64,000 nucleotides of DNA from Rhodocyclales bacterium (lineage in GTDB: Bacteria; Pseudomonadota; Gammaproteobacteria; Burkholderiales; Rhodocyclaceae): assembly GCA_026399435.1 (NCBI GenBank), contig JAPLQX010000032.1, positions 1-64,000 on the forward strand. The letters run 5' to 3'. The stretch's first letter is position 1. The number at the start of each line of letters is the position of its first letter. The notes below the pieces were generated by a model. That model worked only from the letters and a program-made list of their open reading frames with translations. It ran no database searches and was not told where the DNA came from. Made by a program: the position numbers and the translations under genes. Of the stretch, positions 46,158 through 58,551 are shown piece after piece.

Positions 46158-46376
46158 ATGGCCCGCAAGAACAAACTCGATTTTTCCGACATCGCCGCCG
46201 CACGCAAGAAGCAGAACCTCAACCAGAAGGACTTCTGGACGCGCTATGGCGTCACCCAATCGGGTGGCTCGCGCTACGAGTCCGGTCGCAATATTCCGAA
46301 GCCGCTGGCGATCCTGCTGTGGCTGCATCGCTCGGGCAAGGTGACGGACAAGGATCTGGCAGACGCCCTGAAGTAA
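46158..46376 (+). CDS. small XRE-type helix-turn-helix regulator
   Basis: The 72-residue, highly basic protein consists almost entirely of a HTH domain. ARKKQNLNQKDFWTRYGVTQSGGSRYESG contains the two helices and turn, followed by IPKPLAILLWLHRSGKVT. AAGGAG is placed eight bases before ATG. No toxin gene is adjacent, so it is probably a stand-alone regulator. A palindromic candidate operator lies in its promoter. Confidence 0.8.
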   Translation: MARKNKLDFSDIAAARKKQNLNQKDFWTRYGVTQSGGSRYESGRNIPKPLAILLWLHRSGKVTDKDLADALK

Positions 46377-46429
46377 GCGCGTCTTGAGCGAGCAGGCTGC
46401 AGAATCCGCGCGCGGCAGGCAGTGAAGCA

Positions 46430-46852
46430 ATGATGATCGAAACCGCGCGCGGCACGGTGCATGAGTGGCAACGCGACCACATGGGCCACATCAACGTGCG
46501 CGCCTATGTGGATTTCTTCGATGCCGCCTGCTGGCAGTTTTATGCGGCGCTGGGCTTGCCCGCGTCGTTACTGCGCAGCGGCGCCGTGAAGCTGGCGGCG
46601 GTGCAGCAGAACATCAGCTACACGAAGGAACTCTATCCCGGCGATACGGTGGCGGTACGCAGCGGCATGCTGGAACTGCGCGAGAAGGTGCTGCGCTTCC
46701 GCCATGAGCTGATCAATACCGAAACGGGCGAAGTCTGCTCGATCTGCGACTTTACGGTGGTCTGCCTCGACCCGGAGACCCGCAAGTCGCGCCCCTTTCC
46801 GCCGGAGGTGGCAGCGCGCGCCGGGGATTTGATGTGGCCGCCTGCCCCATAG
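46430..46852 (+). CDS. hotdog-fold acyl-CoA thioesterase (4HBT/YbgC-like)
   Basis: The 140-residue protein has the 4-hydroxybenzoyl-CoA thioesterase-type motif DHMGHINVRAYVDFFDAA near residue 16, where the Asp/His positions correspond to the YbgC active site. The predicted substrate is an acyl-CoA; its identity is unknown. It is followed 24 bp later by a second hotdog gene of a different subfamily. Confidence 0.82.
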   Translation: MMIETARGTVHEWQRDHMGHINVRAYVDFFDAACWQFYAALGLPASLLRSGAVKLAAVQQNISYTKELYPGDTVAVRSGMLELREKVLRFRHELINTETGEVCSICDFTVVCLDPETRKSRPFPPEVAARAGDLMWPPAP

Positions 46853-46876
46853 AATAAGTACGCCACAAAACACTCG

Positions 46877-47359
46877 ATGAAGAAGCACCCGCCGGAAGCA
46901 AGCATGACCGAGTTCGAGCCCGAATTCGTCACGGGCTTGACCATGATTTTTGAAGAACTGATTGTCTTCAACCAGGTCCTCGGCTTGAAGATCGTCTCAA
47001 TCAAGCCGGACGGCGTCAGCGGACGCATCGCCATGCGCGGCGATCTTGTCGGCAGTCCCAACCGGCTCCATGGCGGCGTCATCAGCGCGGGGCTGGATGC
47101 CATGGGCGGCCTGGCCGTCATGGCGGCGATCGGCGCGCGCCACATGGACGAGGCGCCGGCCCAGCGCCTGCATCGCTTCGGCAAGCTCGGCACCATCGAT
47201 TTGCGCATCGACTACCTGCGTCCCGGCATCGGCGAACATTTCGAGTTGCGCGCCGACGTATTGCGCCTCGGCTCGCGCGTGGCGACCACCCGCATGGAAT
47301 TTCTCGGCGCCGACGGCAAACTGCTGTCGACCGGGGCGGGCGCCTACATCGTTTCGTGA
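46877..47359 (+). CDS. PaaI/YigI-type hotdog thioesterase
   Basis: The 160-residue protein has the PaaI-type hotdog core, NRLHGGVISAGLDAMGGLAV (HGG motif near residue 64), then TIDLRIDYLRPG. The true start may be ATG 46904 (MTEFEPEF). It pairs with the preceding thioesterase and is convergent with the wbuC-like gene 7 bp away. Its substrate is unknown. Confidence 0.82.
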   Translation: MKKHPPEASMTEFEPEFVTGLTMIFEELIVFNQVLGLKIVSIKPDGVSGRIAMRGDLVGSPNRLHGGVISAGLDAMGGLAVMAAIGARHMDEAPAQRLHRFGKLGTIDLRIDYLRPGIGEHFELRADVLRLGSRVATTRMEFLGADGKLLSTGAGAYIVS

Positions 47360-47366
47360 ACCCGCC

Positions 47367-47836
47367 TCACGCCGTGACCATGGCCTTGACCATGGCCAGG
47401 TAGGGCGCCGCTTCCGGAGCGTTTTCAGCCGGCGCCCACGGCGCCTTTTCGGCCGGAGTGAAGGGCAGATAAGGGCCGGCCTTGGCTTCGAGAAAAACGG
47501 TATCGGGTTCCAGCGCCACGGCCGTATGCCAGGTGCCGTGCGGAATATCGACGCCGATCGCCGTACCGCCGGCGCCGACTTTCACGCTGCGCATTATTCC
47601 TCCCTGATCGTCGAACAGCACCAGCCCGAGGAGGCCGCGCAGGACGACGAAGGTCTCGTCCTTGTTCGGATCGAGATGGCGATGCGGCGGGATGTAGGAA
47701 TCGGTCTGCATCGCATTGAGCAGGCGATGCCCCGGATGCTCGTCGTAGGGATGGAAATTGCGATTCTTGCGCCGACGCGGACTGGCGGCCGCCTCGACGC
47801 AGAGTGCATCCAGCAGCGCGTTGTCGATCAGCGTAA

Positions 47837-47840
<4 letters not shown>
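47367..47840 (-). CDS. WbuC-family cupin protein
   Basis: The 157-residue protein has a WbuC-type cupin: RRRKNRNFHPYDEHPGHRLL, the metal-binding set YIPPHRHLDPNKDE and DIPHGTWHTAV. WbuC proteins often accompany O-antigen loci, but their reaction is not established. ATG 47840 overlaps the dnaE stop codon (ATGA), so it is co-translated with the polymerase subunit. Confidence 0.85.
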
Positions 47841-51304
<3,464 letters not shown>

Positions 51305-51391
51305 GGCGCAGCAATTTTACTCCCCCGCCACCGCCGGGTACCTGGATTTACTTCGCGCTTTCTGGCAAAAAAAACCTTGCCTCCTGCCGGA

Positions 51392-52021
51392 TCAGACCGG
51401 CTGCTGAACCCAGTCGAGCAGCGGTTGCCACTGCTCGATGTCCTTTTCCGCGCGGCTGGTCGGCAGCTCGAAGATGCTCATGCCGTGCGCCGCGGCCTGC
51501 ACGTAGTTCTGGGTATCGCGCAGGTGCGCCACCACGGGCAGGCCGACGCCGTCGAGAAAGCGCTCCAGTTCCCCCGCTGCCCGGGTGCGTGCATCGACCC
51601 GCATGGCGACGATGGCGACGAAGGCCTCGTGCTTGCGGATTTCCTTCTCCTCGAACAACCGGTCGAGAAACTGGCGCGTGGCGAGGATGTCGAAAATCGA
51701 GGGCTGCAGCGGCACGATCACGCGCCGGACCATTTTCAGAACGTGGGCCAGCTTCTTGCCGTGCAATCCGGCCGGCGTATCGAGCACGACATGAGTGGTG
51801 TCCTTCGGCGGCCGCGCCGGATGGTCCGGCTCGATGTCCCAGGTCGCGATGTGCGGCAGCGCCGGCGAACGCAGCTTGAGCCATTCGCGCGAGGACTGCT
51901 GGCGGTCGATATCGCCGAGCATGACGCGCTTGCCCTGCCCGGCAAAATAACTCGCCAGATTGGTCGCCAGCGTCGTCTTGCCGACGCCTCCCTTCGGATT
52001 GGCGATCAGGAAAGATTCCAT
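51392..52021 (-). CDS. ParA-type P-loop ATPase (orphan)
   Basis: The 209-residue protein has the deviant Walker A NPKGGVGKTTLATNLA at its N-terminus, DIDRQQSS and VVLDTPAG. No ParB gene is adjacent. Short orphan ParA proteins of this kind position non-chromosomal cargo or act in cell-cycle roles; the cargo is unknown. ATG 52021 (MESFLIANPKGG) is chosen over the upstream 52093 because it places the P-loop at the usual position. It begins 5 bp after the qor stop. Confidence 0.85.
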   Translation of the reverse strand: MESFLIANPKGGVGKTTLATNLASYFAGQGKRVMLGDIDRQQSSREWLKLRSPALPHIATWDIEPDHPARPPKDTTHVVLDTPAGLHGKKLAHVLKMVRRVIVPLQPSIFDILATRQFLDRLFEEKEIRKHEAFVAIVAMRVDARTRAAGELERFLDGVGLPVVAHLRDTQNYVQAAAHGMSIFELPTSRAEKDIEQWQPLLDWVQQPV

Positions 52022-52025
52022 CAGC

Positions 52026-53000
52026 TTAGGGCAACAGTACCGAGGAACCCGTGGTCTTGCGCGCCACCAGGTCGATCTGGGCCTGCGCGGCATCCTTCAG
52101 CGCATAGGTCTGGTTGAATTCGATCTTCACCTTGCCGGAGGTGACAATATCGAACAGCTCGCCGGAAATGGCCACCAGGTCCTTGCGCTGCGCGATGTAG
52201 GTGAACAGCGTGGGCCGGGTGATGAACAGCGAACCCATCTTGGCCAGCAGGCCGAGGTCGAAAAGCGGCACCGGTCCGGACGCGGCGCCGAACAGCGCCA
52301 TCATGCCCAACGGCTGCAGGCATTCGAGCGAGCCCATGAAGGTGTCCTTGCCGATCGAGTCGTACACCACGCGCACGCCCTTGCCCCCGGTGATCTGCTT
52401 GACCCGCTCGGCGAAATTCTCGCGCGTGTAGATGATCGTGTGGTCGCAGCCGTGCGCCTTTGCCAGCGCAGCCTTCTCGTCCGAACTGACCGTGCCGATC
52501 ACCGTGACGCCCAGCGCCCTCGCCCACTGGCAGACGATGAGGCCGACGCCGCCGGCCGCGGCATGGATCAGGATGGTGTCGCCGGCCTGCACCGGGCAGG
52601 TGCGGCGCAGCAGGTATTGCGCGGTCATGCCTTGCAGCATCATCGCCGCACCGGTCTTGAAATCGATGGCATCGGGCAGCTTGACCAGGCGGTCGGCCGG
52701 GATGTTGCGCAGCTCGGAATAGGCGCCGACCGGGCCACCGGCATAGGCGACGCGATCGCCCGGCTTGAGATCGGTGACCGCGCTGCCCACCGCCTCGACC
52801 ACGCCTGCCGCTTCAAGGCCGATGCCGGACGGCATCGGCACCGGATACGCTCCGGTGCGGTGATAGATGTCGATGAAATTCAAGCCGACGGCGTGATGCC
52901 GGACGCGGGCCTCATTCGGCGCCGTGTCGCCAACGCCGACTTCTTCCCAGCGCAGGACTTCGGGTCCGCCGATTGAATGGAAACGGATTGCGTGACTCAT
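52026..53000 (-). CDS. qorA: NADPH:quinone oxidoreductase (zeta-crystallin type)
   Basis: The 324-residue medium-chain reductase lacks zinc ligands. Features include AIRFHSIGGPEVLRWE, GLEAAGVVEAVGS, the nucleotide-binding IHAAAGGVGLIVCQWA, and DSIGKDTF. It reduces quinones by one- or two-electron transfer using NADPH. It lies 3 bp downstream of maeB on the same strand. Confidence 0.92.
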   Translation of the reverse strand: MSHAIRFHSIGGPEVLRWEEVGVGDTAPNEARVRHHAVGLNFIDIYHRTGAYPVPMPSGIGLEAAGVVEAVGSAVTDLKPGDRVAYAGGPVGAYSELRNIPADRLVKLPDAIDFKTGAAMMLQGMTAQYLLRRTCPVQAGDTILIHAAAGGVGLIVCQWARALGVTVIGTVSSDEKAALAKAHGCDHTIIYTRENFAERVKQITGGKGVRVVYDSIGKDTFMGSLECLQPLGMMALFGAASGPVPLFDLGLLAKMGSLFITRPTLFTYIAQRKDLVAISGELFDIVTSGKVKIEFNQTYALKDAAQAQIDLVARKTTGSSVLLP

Positions 53001-53003
53001 GGT

Positions 53004-55289
53004 TCAGCCTTTCAAATGATTTGCGTCGACGACGGCCAGCGCCGTCATATTGACCAGACGGCGCACTGTAGCAGTAGCGGTCAGGATATGCACGGGCTTG
53101 GCGGCGCCGAGCAGCACCGGCCCGACCGTGATGCCGTCGCCCGAGGTGGCCTTGATCAGGTTGAAGGAAATATTGGCCGCATCGACATTGGGCATGATCA
53201 GCAGGTTGGCCTCGCCCTTGAGCCGGCAGTCGGGATACAGCTTTTCGCGGATCTCCTGCGACAGGGCGGCGTCGCCGTGCATCTCGCCGTCGACTTCGAG
53301 GCCCGGCGCGCGCTCCTCGATCAGGCGCCTCGCCGCCGCCATTTTCAGCGCCGAAGCGGAGCGCAGGCTGCCGAAGTTGGAATGCGACAGCAACGCCACC
53401 TTGGGTTCGAGGCCGAAGCGGCGCACTTCCCTGGCAGCCATCAGCGTGATCTCGGCGATCTGTTCCGCCGAAGGGTCGTCATTGACGTAGGTGTCGCAGA
53501 GGAACAGCGTGTGCCGCGCCAGCAGCAGCATGTTCATCGCCGCGAAGCAATGCGCGTCCGCCGCCAGTCCGATGACGTCATTCACATGCTTCAAATGCTG
53601 CGCGTGACGGCCGACCACGCCGCACAGCATGGCGTCGACATAGCCGCGATCGAGCAGCATGGCGCCGATCAGCGTCGGATCCGAGCGCAGCGCCTGCTTG
53701 GCGCTGCCCGGCGTCACGCCCTGGCGCCCCATGATGTCGTGATAGCCCTGCCACAACTCCTTGTAGCGCGGATCGGAATCCGGATTCACCACCTCGAAGT
53801 CGCGCCCCGCCACCAGGCGCAGGCCCGCCGCGTCGATCCGTTTGCCGATCACCTCGGGACGGCCGATCAGCACCGGCTGCGCGAGGCCTTCGTCGAGCAC
53901 CGCCTGCACCGCGCGCAGCACGCGCTCGTCCTCGCCTTCGCAGTAGATAACGCGGCGCGGCGCCTTCTTCGCCGCCGAAAACACCGGCTTCATGACGAAG
54001 CCGGAGTGATAGACGAAGCTGTTCAGCTTGTCGCGGTAGGCATCGAAGTCGGCGATCGGCCGCGTCGCCACGCCCGACTCTGCCGCGGCCTGCGCCACGG
54101 CCGGCGCGATCTTGACGATCAGGCGCGGATCGAAGGGGCGCGGGATCAGGTACTCGCGACCGAAGGCCAGGTTCTCGCCGCCATAAGCCATCGCCACCAC
54201 GTCGGACGCCTCGGCCTGCGCCAATTCGGCAATCGCGCGCACGGCGGCGAGCTTCATCTGCTCGGTGATGGTGGTCGCGCCGGCATCCAGCGCGCCGCGG
54301 AAAATGAAGGGAAAGCACAGCACGTTGTTGACCTGGTTCGGGTAGTCCGAACGCCCCGTGGCGATGATGGCGTCGGAGCGCACGCTCTTGACTTCCTCGG
54401 GCAGGATTTCCGGCGTCGGATTGGCCAGCGCCAGGATCAGCGGATTCGCCGCCATCTTCGCCACCATGTCCGGCTTCACCACACCGCCCGCCGACAGGCC
54501 GAGGAACACGTCGGCATCGGCCATGACGTCGGTCAGCTCGCGCGCGTCGGTCTTCTTCGCATAGCGGTCCTTGATCGGATCCATCAGCTTGGTGCGCCCT
54601 TGATAGACGACGCCTTCGATGTCGGTGACCCAGATGTTCTCGACGCGCACCCCAAGATTCACCAGCAGGTCGAGGCAGGCCAGCGCCGCCGCACCCGCGC
54701 CCGAGGTGACCAGCTTGATCTCGTCGATCTTCTTGCCGACCAGCGTCAAGCCATTGAGAATGAAGGCTCCGACCACGATCGCCGTGCCGTGCTGGTCGTC
54801 GTGGAACACGGGAATCTTCATGCGCTCGCGCAGCCTGGACTCGATGTAGAAGCACTCCGGCGCCTTGATGTCTTCGAGGTTGATGCCGCCGAAGGTCGGC
54901 TCCATCGCCGCGATCATGTCGATCAGCTTGTCGGCGTCGGGTTCCTGCAGTTCGATGTCGAAGACGTCGATGCCGGCGAATTTCTTGAACAGCACGCCCT
55001 TGCCTTCCATCACCGGCTTGGCCGCCAGCGGCCCGATGTTGCCGAGGCCCAGCACCGCCGTGCCGTTGGTCACCACGCCGACCAGATTGGCGCGCGAGGT
55101 GAGGCGGCTGGCCATGTTCGGATCATCGACGATGGCATTGCAGGCGGCGGCCACCCCCGGCGAGTAGGCCAGCGCCAGGTCGCGCTGGTTGGTGAGGCCC
55201 TTGGTCGGCACCACCGCGATCTTTCCGGGGGTGGGCCATTCGTGATACTCGAGAGCGGCGGCGGAGAGATTTTCTTGTTCGTTGGACAT
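53004..55289 (-). CDS. maeB: NADP-dependent malic enzyme (MaeB, malic enzyme-PTA fusion)
   Basis: The 761-residue protein combines an N-terminal malic enzyme domain (about residues 1-430; [32 protein letters not shown] and [11 protein letters not shown]) and a C-terminal phosphotransacetylase-like domain (about 440-761; [16 protein letters not shown] and [15 protein letters not shown]). In MaeB the PTA-like part is regulatory. It decarboxylates malate to pyruvate with NADPH formation. ATG 55289 ([19 protein letters not shown]) is canonical; the frame extends upstream without signal. It is divergent from the second parA gene. Confidence 0.95.
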   Translation of the reverse strand: MSNEQENLSAAALEYHEWPTPGKIAVVPTKGLTNQRDLALAYSPGVAAACNAIVDDPNMASRLTSRANLVGVVTNGTAVLGLGNIGPLAAKPVMEGKGVLFKKFAGIDVFDIELQEPDADKLIDMIAAMEPTFGGINLEDIKAPECFYIESRLRERMKIPVFHDDQHGTAIVVGAFILNGLTLVGKKIDEIKLVTSGAGAAALACLDLLVNLGVRVENIWVTDIEGVVYQGRTKLMDPIKDRYAKKTDARELTDVMADADVFLGLSAGGVVKPDMVAKMAANPLILALANPTPEILPEEVKSVRSDAIIATGRSDYPNQVNNVLCFPFIFRGALDAGATTITEQMKLAAVRAIAELAQAEASDVVAMAYGGENLAFGREYLIPRPFDPRLIVKIAPAVAQAAAESGVATRPIADFDAYRDKLNSFVYHSGFVMKPVFSAAKKAPRRVIYCEGEDERVLRAVQAVLDEGLAQPVLIGRPEVIGKRIDAAGLRLVAGRDFEVVNPDSDPRYKELWQGYHDIMGRQGVTPGSAKQALRSDPTLIGAMLLDRGYVDAMLCGVVGRHAQHLKHVNDVIGLAADAHCFAAMNMLLLARHTLFLCDTYVNDDPSAEQIAEITLMAAREVRRFGLEPKVALLSHSNFGSLRSASALKMAAARRLIEERAPGLEVDGEMHGDAALSQEIREKLYPDCRLKGEANLLIMPNVDAANISFNLIKATSGDGITVGPVLLGAAKPVHILTATATVRRLVNMTALAVVDANHLKG

Positions 55290-55465
55290 CGCATTGACTC
55301 TGCTGGGGGGAACGCGAGATTTTAGACCTCTACGGCCGGCAGGACCATTACGGAATTCCACGAGTCGGCGTCGGCGGGACGGCGCTCGCCCCCTTCGCCA
55401 CAAGGCTTGCCGCAATGCAACATTTGCTGTGGCAGAATCTCAAAATCCAAATTCGGGAGTCCATC

Positions 55466-56272
55466 ATGAAGCGTGTTGTATTCAACCAGAAGGGCGGCGT
55501 CGGCAAGAGCACCATCACCTGCAACCTCGCCGCCATCGCCGCCGCACGCGGCGCCCGCACGCTGGTGATCGACCTCGATCCGCAGGCCAATTCCACGCAA
55601 TACCTGCTGGGCGCCGCGGCCCGCGACCTGGAACTCACCGCCAACGAGTTCTTCGACCAGATGCTGAGCTTCAAGCTGCGCCCGCTGGCCACCGAGGAAT
55701 TCATCACCGCGACGCCCTTCGAGAACCTCTCGATCCTGCCCTCCGGCCCGGCGCTGGAGGAACTGCAGGCCAAGCTCGAATCGCGCTACAAGATTTACAA
55801 GCTGCGCGAAGCCCTCGACGCCCTCGAAGGCTACGACGAAATCTGGATCGACACGCCGCCCGCGCTGCACTTCTACACCCGCTCGGCGCTGATCGCCGCC
55901 GACGCCTGCCTGATCCCCTTCGACTGCGACGAGTTCGCCCGCCGCGCGCTCTACAGCCTGCTCGACAACGTCAATGAAATCCGCGCCGACCACAATGCCG
56001 GCCTCGAAGTCGAAGGCATCGTCATCAACCAGTTCCAGGCCCGCGCCAGCCTGCCGCAGCAGATCATCAGCGAGCTGCGCGAGGAAGGCCTGCCGGTGCT
56101 GGGGTCCTTCCTCTCGTCCTCGGTGAAAATCAAGGAATCGCACCAGCAGGCCAAGCCGATGATCCACCTCGACCGCAGCCACAAGCTGGCGCAGGAATTC
56201 GGCGCGCTGTTCGACGAACTCGAAAAGGCGCGCAAGGCCCGCGCCAAATCGGCGGCGAAGAAGCGCGCGTGA
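55466..56272 (+). CDS. ParA-type ATPase (second orphan)
   Basis: The 268-residue protein has Walker A FNQKGGVGKSTITCNLAAIA, switch DLDPQANSTQYLLG and WIDTPPAL. A Lys/Ala-rich basic tail (KARKARAKSAAKKRA) may add non-specific DNA binding. A GGGAG lies before ATG 55466. No ParB neighbour is present. It is a different subfamily from the ParA at 51392-52021 and is divergent from maeB. Confidence 0.88.
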   Translation: MKRVVFNQKGGVGKSTITCNLAAIAAARGARTLVIDLDPQANSTQYLLGAAARDLELTANEFFDQMLSFKLRPLATEEFITATPFENLSILPSGPALEELQAKLESRYKIYKLREALDALEGYDEIWIDTPPALHFYTRSALIAADACLIPFDCDEFARRALYSLLDNVNEIRADHNAGLEVEGIVINQFQARASLPQQIISELREEGLPVLGSFLSSSVKIKESHQQAKPMIHLDRSHKLAQEFGALFDELEKARKARAKSAAKKRA

Positions 56273-56303
56273 AGGTCGGCGTCACGCAGGCCCGCAAGAA
56301 AGA

Positions 56304-56327
56304 AAATGCCCGCGATTGCGGGCATTT
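56304..56327. terminator. bidirectional intrinsic terminator
   Basis: A perfect 10-bp stem AAATGCCCGC / GCGGGCATTT surrounds the loop GATT, with A-rich sequence on one side and T-run pairing in the stem. It lies between the convergent parA and DUF2283 genes. Confidence 0.75.
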
Positions 56328-56349
56328 GTCCACAAAAGCCGGGGATAGG

Positions 56350-56541
56350 TCAGGCAGCGGCTTTCAGTGGTGCTGCCGGTGTTTCACGTTTGCTGGCGTT
56401 CAGCACCTCGACCGCAACAACCTTTCCGGCAGCGTCAAAGTCCAGGATGATGCCCGGCTGTACCTGCTCGGACTCAATGATTTTGCTGTCGGTCAGTCGC
56501 ACATAAAGCGCGTCGACTTCCGGGTCATACTCGATTTTCAT
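56350..56541 (-). CDS. DUF2283 protein
   Basis: The 63-residue protein starts MKIEYDPEVDALYVRLTDSK and contains the DUF2283 pattern YDPEVDALYVRL...LDFDAAGKVVAVEVL. DUF2283 genes usually follow a DUF4258 gene as a toxin-antitoxin-like pair. Here the upstream partner is only a remnant, and the DUF2283 start overlaps the remnant's stop codon. The gene itself appears full length. Confidence 0.85.
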   Translation of the reverse strand: MKIEYDPEVDALYVRLTDSKIIESEQVQPGIILDFDAAGKVVAVEVLNASKRETPAAPLKAAA

Positions 56542-56644
56542 AGCTTGCCTTTCATGGTGCGGTCAAAGAAGACCGTAACGACATGGGGCGAATTTCCCGT
56601 TCCCGAATGACGTCTTCCGCATGCTGGCCCAAGGTGTAATTCAT
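56538..56644 (-). pseudogene. DUF4258 remnant with internal deletion and frameshift
   Basis: From ATG 56644 the frame reads MNYTLGQHAEDVIRERE, the conserved DUF4258 N-terminus. It then leaves homology. The alternative frame from about 56590 gives HVVTVFFDRTMKGKL, the conserved C-terminus ending at the DUF2283 start. About 50 central residues are missing. The DUF2283 gene therefore survives without a functional partner. Confidence 0.75.
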
Positions 56645-56791
56645 GCCGGTAGTCTAGCTCGAAAGCGATTTGTGGGAGCGGTGTCATTCAAGGCCGCCGG
56701 GCTTATAGATTGCGGGCGGAATCGGACACGCGCGAGGCGAAACAGCGCCTACAATGCATACACATAACCGTGTAGCCACAAGTACGCAACC

Positions 56792-57037
56792 ATGAACCTG
56801 ATCATTGCACGATGGGGCAACAGCTTGGCGCTGCGCATTCCCGCCGACTATGCCTGGCGCGCCGGCCTCAAGGAAGGCGACAAGGTGGAGGCCAGGTTGA
56901 CCGCGGACGGCGGGATTGCCATTCGTCCCGCGCGATGGAATAGAAAGCTCTTCGCCCAGGAACTCGCGAAGACGCGCGACGCCATGCCGATGGGAATATC
57001 GGTGATGGACGAAGTGCGACGCGGCGCGTGTCGCTGA
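56792..57037 (+). CDS. AbrB/MazE-like antitoxin (VapB type)
   Basis: The 81-residue SpoVT/AbrB swapped-hairpin protein contains IIARWGNSLALRIPADYAWRAGLKEGDKVEARLTADGG, followed by a partner-binding tail. Its stop overlaps the start of a PIN-domain remnant (TGATG), the usual VapBC geometry. Since the toxin is disrupted, the antitoxin is probably relict. Confidence 0.82.
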   Translation: MNLIIARWGNSLALRIPADYAWRAGLKEGDKVEARLTADGGIAIRPARWNRKLFAQELAKTRDAMPMGISVMDEVRRGACR

Positions 57038-57187
57038 TGCTGTACATCGATACCAGCGTGCTGGCCGCGCTGCACACGCATGAAGCGAAAAGCGCCGACG
57101 TTTCGCGCTGGTACGGCGTGGCGACAATTTGATGAAGTGATGGCAGAGAACGCGAAGCGCCTGAAATTCAAGCTGGCCGCGTTTTGA
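57037..57187 (+). pseudogene. PIN-domain (VapC-like) toxin remnant
   Basis: The frame starts MLYIDTSVLAALHTHEAKSA, a PIN-domain N-terminus with the first catalytic Asp, but stops at 57132 after 31 residues. A second frame then reads FDEVMAENAKRLKFKLAAF up to 57187, resembling a PIN C-terminus. About 80-90 residues of the normal ~130 are missing, indicating an internal deletion. Confidence 0.7.
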
Positions 57188-57233
57188 CCGCAGGCCTGCA
57201 CCCACCAACCCGATCGACGCCGACTCGCCAGCC

Positions 57234-57908
57234 ATGATCCCGGGCCTGATCCTCGCCATCATCTTCGGCATCGTCGCCATAGTCGTCTGGCAACGCTACC
57301 GGCGGCTTGCCCGCGAACGCTACATCCGCGACTACACGCTGCCCAAGGGCCTCTACGAGCGCCTGCGCAAGCGCCGCCCGGAACTGGAAATGAAGGACTG
57401 CATGCTGGTCGCGCGCGGCCTGCGCAAGTTCTTCCTCGCCCACCTGAACTCGGGAAGGAAATTCGTCTCCATGCCCTCGCAGGTGGTCGACGACCTGTGG
57501 CACGAGTTCATCCTCTACACCAAGGCCTACGACGATTTCTGCAAGCATGCCTTCGGCCGCTTCCTGCACCACACGCCGGCCGTCGTGCTCGGCGCCGAAA
57601 AGCGCGATAACGAAGGCTTGCGCCGCGTCTGGTGGTACGCCTGCAAGGAAGAGAACATCAACCCCGCGAACGCCCTGCGCCTGCCGCTGCTGTTCGCCCT
57701 CGACGCCAAGCTCGGCATCGCCGACGGATTCGTCTACGCCCCCAACTGCAAGTCACTGCGCAGCGACAGCAAAGGCAACGTGCATTGCGGCGCCGACTTC
57801 GGCGACAGCTCGGTGGATGGCTGCACCGATGGTTTCGGTGACAGTGATGGTGGTGGCGGCGATAGCGGCGGTGATGGGGGAGGCGGGTGCGGGGGTGGCG
57901 GCGACTGA
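57234..57908 (+). CDS. glycine-rich GRDP-like membrane protein
   Basis: The 224-residue protein has an N-terminal TM (IPGLILAIIFGIVAIVVW). Its central domain (about residues 45-135) contains VVDDLWHEFILYTKAYDDFC then FGRFLHHTP, matching the glycine-rich-domain-containing (GRDP-like) family pattern. The C-terminal tail is of Gly/Asp/Cys. Function is unknown in bacteria. It stands between a dead VapBC pair and an intact YefM/YoeB pair. Confidence 0.75.
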   Translation: MIPGLILAIIFGIVAIVVWQRYRRLARERYIRDYTLPKGLYERLRKRRPELEMKDCMLVARGLRKFFLAHLNSGRKFVSMPSQVVDDLWHEFILYTKAYDDFCKHAFGRFLHHTPAVVLGAEKRDNEGLRRVWWYACKEENINPANALRLPLLFALDAKLGIADGFVYAPNCKSLRSDSKGNVHCGADFGDSSVDGCTDGFGDSDGGGGDSGGDGGGGCGGGGD

Positions 57909-57959
57909 TTGCCGTCTCGCGAGCGCCGACTCTCGCAAAGCCTTGTGGCAGAACGGTTC

Positions 57960-57995
57960 TTGACATTACGTACGTATTACCGTACGCTCTGTACA
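57960..57995 (+). promoter_or_regulatory. promoter/operator of the YefM-YoeB-type operon
   Basis: TTGACA (57960-57965) and TACGCT (57983-57988) are separated by 17 bases. The overlapping ACGTACGT palindrome, CGTACG and TGTACA (57990-57995) fit conditional autorepression; the E. coli yefM-yoeB operator also has TGTACA cores. Confidence 0.6.
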
Positions 57996-58006
57996 AGGAG
58001 ACCCCA

Positions 58007-58249
58007 ATGACCACCCTCACTGCCAGCGAAGCCCGCGCCAACCTCTACCGCCTCATCGACCAAACCGCGAAATCGCACGAACCCATACTGATCTCCGGCA
58101 AGCGCGGCAGTGCCGTCCTCGTCGCCGAAGAGGACTGGAAGGCGATCCAGGAAACGCTTTACCTGCTGTCGGTTCCCGGTATGCGCGAATCGATCAAGGA
58201 AGGCATGGCTGAACCGCTGACTGAAAGCGCGACGGAACTCGGCTGGTGA
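58007..58249 (+). CDS. Phd/YefM family antitoxin
   Basis: The 80-residue protein has the Phd/YefM N-terminal DNA-binding fold: TTLTASEARANLYRLIDQTAKSHEPILISGKRGSAVLVAEEDW. AAGGAG precedes ATG 58007. The coding end overlaps the toxin start (GTGA type). A strong -35 TTGACA lies upstream. Confidence 0.9.
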   Translation: MTTLTASEARANLYRLIDQTAKSHEPILISGKRGSAVLVAEEDWKAIQETLYLLSVPGMRESIKEGMAEPLTESATELGW

Positions 58250-58509
58250 GTTGGCAACTGGTCTATGCGAAGTACGCGCTGAAGGACGCAAAAAAACTGG
58301 CGGCAAGCGGACTCAAGCCCAAGGCGCTGGAACTTCTTGCCATTCTCGAACGCGATCCGCTGCAGAATCCGCCACCGTTCGAAAAGCTCGTGGGCGATCT
58401 CGCGGGCGCCTACTCACGCCGCATCAATATCCAGCACCGGCTCGTCTATCAGATCTTCCCCGAGAAACGTACGGTCCGCGTTCTTCGCATGTGGACGCAC
58501 TACGAATAG
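58246..58509 (+). CDS. yoeB: YoeB/Txe family ribosome-dependent mRNA interferase toxin
   Basis: The 87-residue toxin of the RelE superfamily starts SWQLVYAKYALKDAKKL. Its C-terminus reads YSRRINIQHRLVYQIF and ends RVLRMWTHYE with the catalytic His and Tyr of YoeB. GTG 58246 overlaps the antitoxin stop. Both genes appear intact, unlike the two modules upstream. Confidence 0.9.
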   Translation: MSWQLVYAKYALKDAKKLAASGLKPKALELLAILERDPLQNPPPFEKLVGDLAGAYSRRINIQHRLVYQIFPEKRTVRVLRMWTHYE

Positions 58510-58551
58510 AGAGCGTTCGGTCCGTTCATCGCCAACGCTCATGCCGAATGC

